The notes under the pieces: generated by a model
What the model saw: the letters and a program-made list of their open reading frames with translations, nothing else
Database searches by the model: none
Told to the model about the DNA's origin: nothing
DNA from: Phaeobacter sp. B1627
GTDB taxonomy: Bacteria; Pseudomonadota; Alphaproteobacteria; Rhodobacterales; Rhodobacteraceae
Reading direction: 5' to 3'
DNA length: 64,000 nt
Assembly: GCF_006265095.1 (NCBI RefSeq)
Contig: NZ_VCNK01000014.1
Span: forward strand, 124,001 to 188,000
Shown here: in pieces, positions 62,830-64,000 of the stretch
Numbering within the stretch: the stretch's first letter is position 1
Layout of the letters: each line of letters starts with the position of its first letter
Translations under genes and position numbers: made by a program

Positions 62830-63777
62830 TTAATGAGCGCCTTCATAGGCTTCTTCACCGGCGCCAAGGGTATCCTTGTCGAGGTATTTTCCGTCCGCTT
62901 CCTCGCCTTCGACGAATTCAAGGAACGAGCGGTAGAAGAAGGCCACAGCATGCAGGAACACCAGTCCCGCAAAGGTCACCAGAAGGATCTTGAACAGGAA
63001 GTACCCGTTGAAGCCGTTGGGCGAAAAGCCGATGGTTTCGACGTTCCAACGCATCGCGCGGGCCTTCATGACGAGGCGGTCGAGTTGGTCAGAGGCCGAA
63101 GGTTTCGGCACGATCAGGTGGCGCCACAGGAAGAACCAGCCATACATCCACGTCAGCACCGCGACCGGCATCATGAACAGGAGCGAACCGACCATGTCGA
63201 CGACCCGTTTGGCCCGGTGCGAGATCCCTGCATAGATCAGGTCGACGCGCACATGGCCGCCCTGCACAAAGGTGTAGGTGACGCAGAAACAGACCACGAG
63301 CGCATTATAGAGCTTCAGCTCCTCGGCGAACCAGGAGATGTCTTTCTCCAGCCCGATACCGAGCCCGAAACTCATGTCGGGGCGGGCAAAGACGCGCTGC
63401 ATGAACACGATGATGATCTGCTGGATCACCATCAGCAGCCCCGCCCAGGCAAAGAAGCGGCCGCAGGCATTGGCAAAGCCTTCAAGCGCGCGCACGATGC
63501 CCCACATGAAGCCGCGGAAATACATTCCGAACGCCGTCACCACCAGAAACAGGGTGAAGACCACAAAGAAGAATTCGGTCGATCCCCCGTAGTAGACAAA
63601 GCGCATCACGGCTTCTTTGTCCTCGGTGGTGTTGGCCCAGGTCAGCCAGCCGAGCCACAACTCGGGGTGGGTGATGGCGTAGCCAAGATTGTAGAAAGCG
63701 CCCAATACACTTTGGATCAGCCACCACAGGAAGCTGCCAATTGCGCCAATAAAGGAAATACTCATGTCGTCCTGCAT
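62830..63777 (-). CDS. TRAP transporter small permease (DctQ type, extended)
   Basis: A 315-residue small permease, about twice the usual length, matching the COG4665 type that pairs with the long large permease. It has four core helices (including FACGRFFAWAGLLMVIQQII-like sequence and LLFMMPVAVLTWMYGWFFLW) plus additional N- and C-terminal helices. The start is MQDDMSIS close after GGGGGAG; a second ATG four codons later is possible. The upstream hairpin separates it from the binding-protein gene. Confidence 0.88.
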   Translation of the reverse strand: MQDDMSISFIGAIGSFLWWLIQSVLGAFYNLGYAITHPELWLGWLTWANTTEDKEAVMRFVYYGGSTEFFFVVFTLFLVVTAFGMYFRGFMWGIVRALEGFANACGRFFAWAGLLMVIQQIIIVFMQRVFARPDMSFGLGIGLEKDISWFAEELKLYNALVVCFCVTYTFVQGGHVRVDLIYAGISHRAKRVVDMVGSLLFMMPVAVLTWMYGWFFLWRHLIVPKPSASDQLDRLVMKARAMRWNVETIGFSPNGFNGYFLFKILLVTFAGLVFLHAVAFFYRSFLEFVEGEEADGKYLDKDTLGAGEEAYEGAH

Positions 63778-63862
63778 GGCTCCCCCGGAAGTTCAGCAGT
63801 CGGTCCGTCAGCTCTGACAACGGCAAGGCCGGAGACGCAGACGGGACCGCAAGTGCAAAAGA

Positions 63863-63889
63863 GATCCCCCGCTGTCACTGCGGGGGATC
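63863..63889 (-). terminator. Hairpin attenuator between TRAP binding protein and permease genes
   Basis: A 10-bp perfect stem (63863-63872 with 63880-63889), loop 7 nt. On the minus strand it is followed by TCTCTTTTG. It lies 24 bp after the binding-protein stop and probably lets only part of the transcripts continue into the permease genes. Confidence 0.8.
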
Positions 63890-63912
63890 CGTGTCAGATC
63901 CACAAGGGACCG

Positions 63913-64000
63913 TTAGCCCAGAACGCGGTCGCGCTGCGCGGTGTAGGTGCCCGAGGACTGGTGGATCCAGGAAGACGAGGCCTTCATCGACGCCATGGCG
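63913..64000 (-). CDS. TRAP substrate-binding protein, C-terminal end (runs off window)
   Basis: The last 29 codons of a leftward gene end in a Ser/His/Gln-rich tail (SSWIHQSSGTYTAQRDRVLG). This C-terminus and the position before the two permeases identify it as the periplasmic DctP/TakP-like binding protein of the COG4663 type. Most of the gene lies beyond the window. Confidence 0.8.
   Translation of the reverse strand, partial: AMASMKASSSWIHQSSGTYTAQRDRVLG

Overview
The window reads as a chromosomal segment from an alphaproteobacterium of the order Rhodobacterales, most likely the marine Roseobacter group. The evidence is the gene content and order rather than any rRNA. It includes the run yceD-rpmF-plsX-fabH-ihfA-MerR, the run dgt-argS-SPOR-nagZ-scpA-scpB, a Fur/Mur-type regulator without the C-terminal CxxC zinc site, a double-length dCTP deaminase, a single-cysteine DksA, Bpt, OlsB, and a TRAP transporter with an over-long large permease. 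The DNA is GC-rich with typical Rhodobacterales codon use. No insertion sequence, prophage, CRISPR array or rRNA operon was seen.

Layout. 1-7.8 kb: two overlapping ureohydrolase genes and an M20 amidohydrolase (amidine/amide nitrogen scavenging), MazG, a nucleoside hydrolase with an overlapping GNAT, a small secreted ClpP-like protein with a pentapeptide repeat, another GNAT, and enolase behind a LacI-type palindrome. 8.1-19.9 kb: MFS and EamA permeases, Fur/Mur, an RhlE-type helicase, SelO, a DUF985 cupin, AnmK, TyrS, a FemAB-like acyltransferase and an SDR with a palindromic operator. 20-29.5 kb: Uup, OlsB and BamE, then the lipid-synthesis cluster from YceD to a MerR regulator with a very long acidic tail, and tRNA-Pro(GGG). 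29.7-38.6 kb: dCTP deaminase, then a leftward operon from dgt through argS, SPOR protein, nagZ and scpAB, with erpA divergent. 38.7-41.4 kb: a small leftward operon of unknown function. It holds a 73-residue peptide with three SSTC motifs, a 354-residue uncharacterised protein and an EamA permease, in locally AT-rich DNA. 41.5-51 kb: exonuclease III, an FAD monooxygenase, DksA, then MoxR, a DUF2927 lipoprotein, a 57-residue membrane protein and a VWA protein, followed by an M48 protease and a luciferase-like oxidoreductase. 51-60.3 kb: a PIN protein, an RlmI-like methyltransferase, a small lipoprotein, GlnE with a small overlapping gene, a 765-bp intergenic region with paired operators, a DUF2852 protein, an RDD protein, Bpt and a VOC protein. 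60.4-64 kb: a TRAP operon cut by the window edge.

The best candidate for something undescribed is the SSTC-peptide operon. It looks like a ribosomally made precursor peptide with an unknown partner enzyme and an exporter, but no known RiPP-modifying enzyme is visible. A second observation is the number of short, recent-looking tandem duplications (10-21 bp units). They lie at gene ends, in leaders and in disordered protein segments, and several copy the last codons and stop of a gene. A third is a family of very GC-rich hairpins in intergenic spaces, two of which share conserved flanks.

All names rest on reading motifs by eye. No database or folding program was run.
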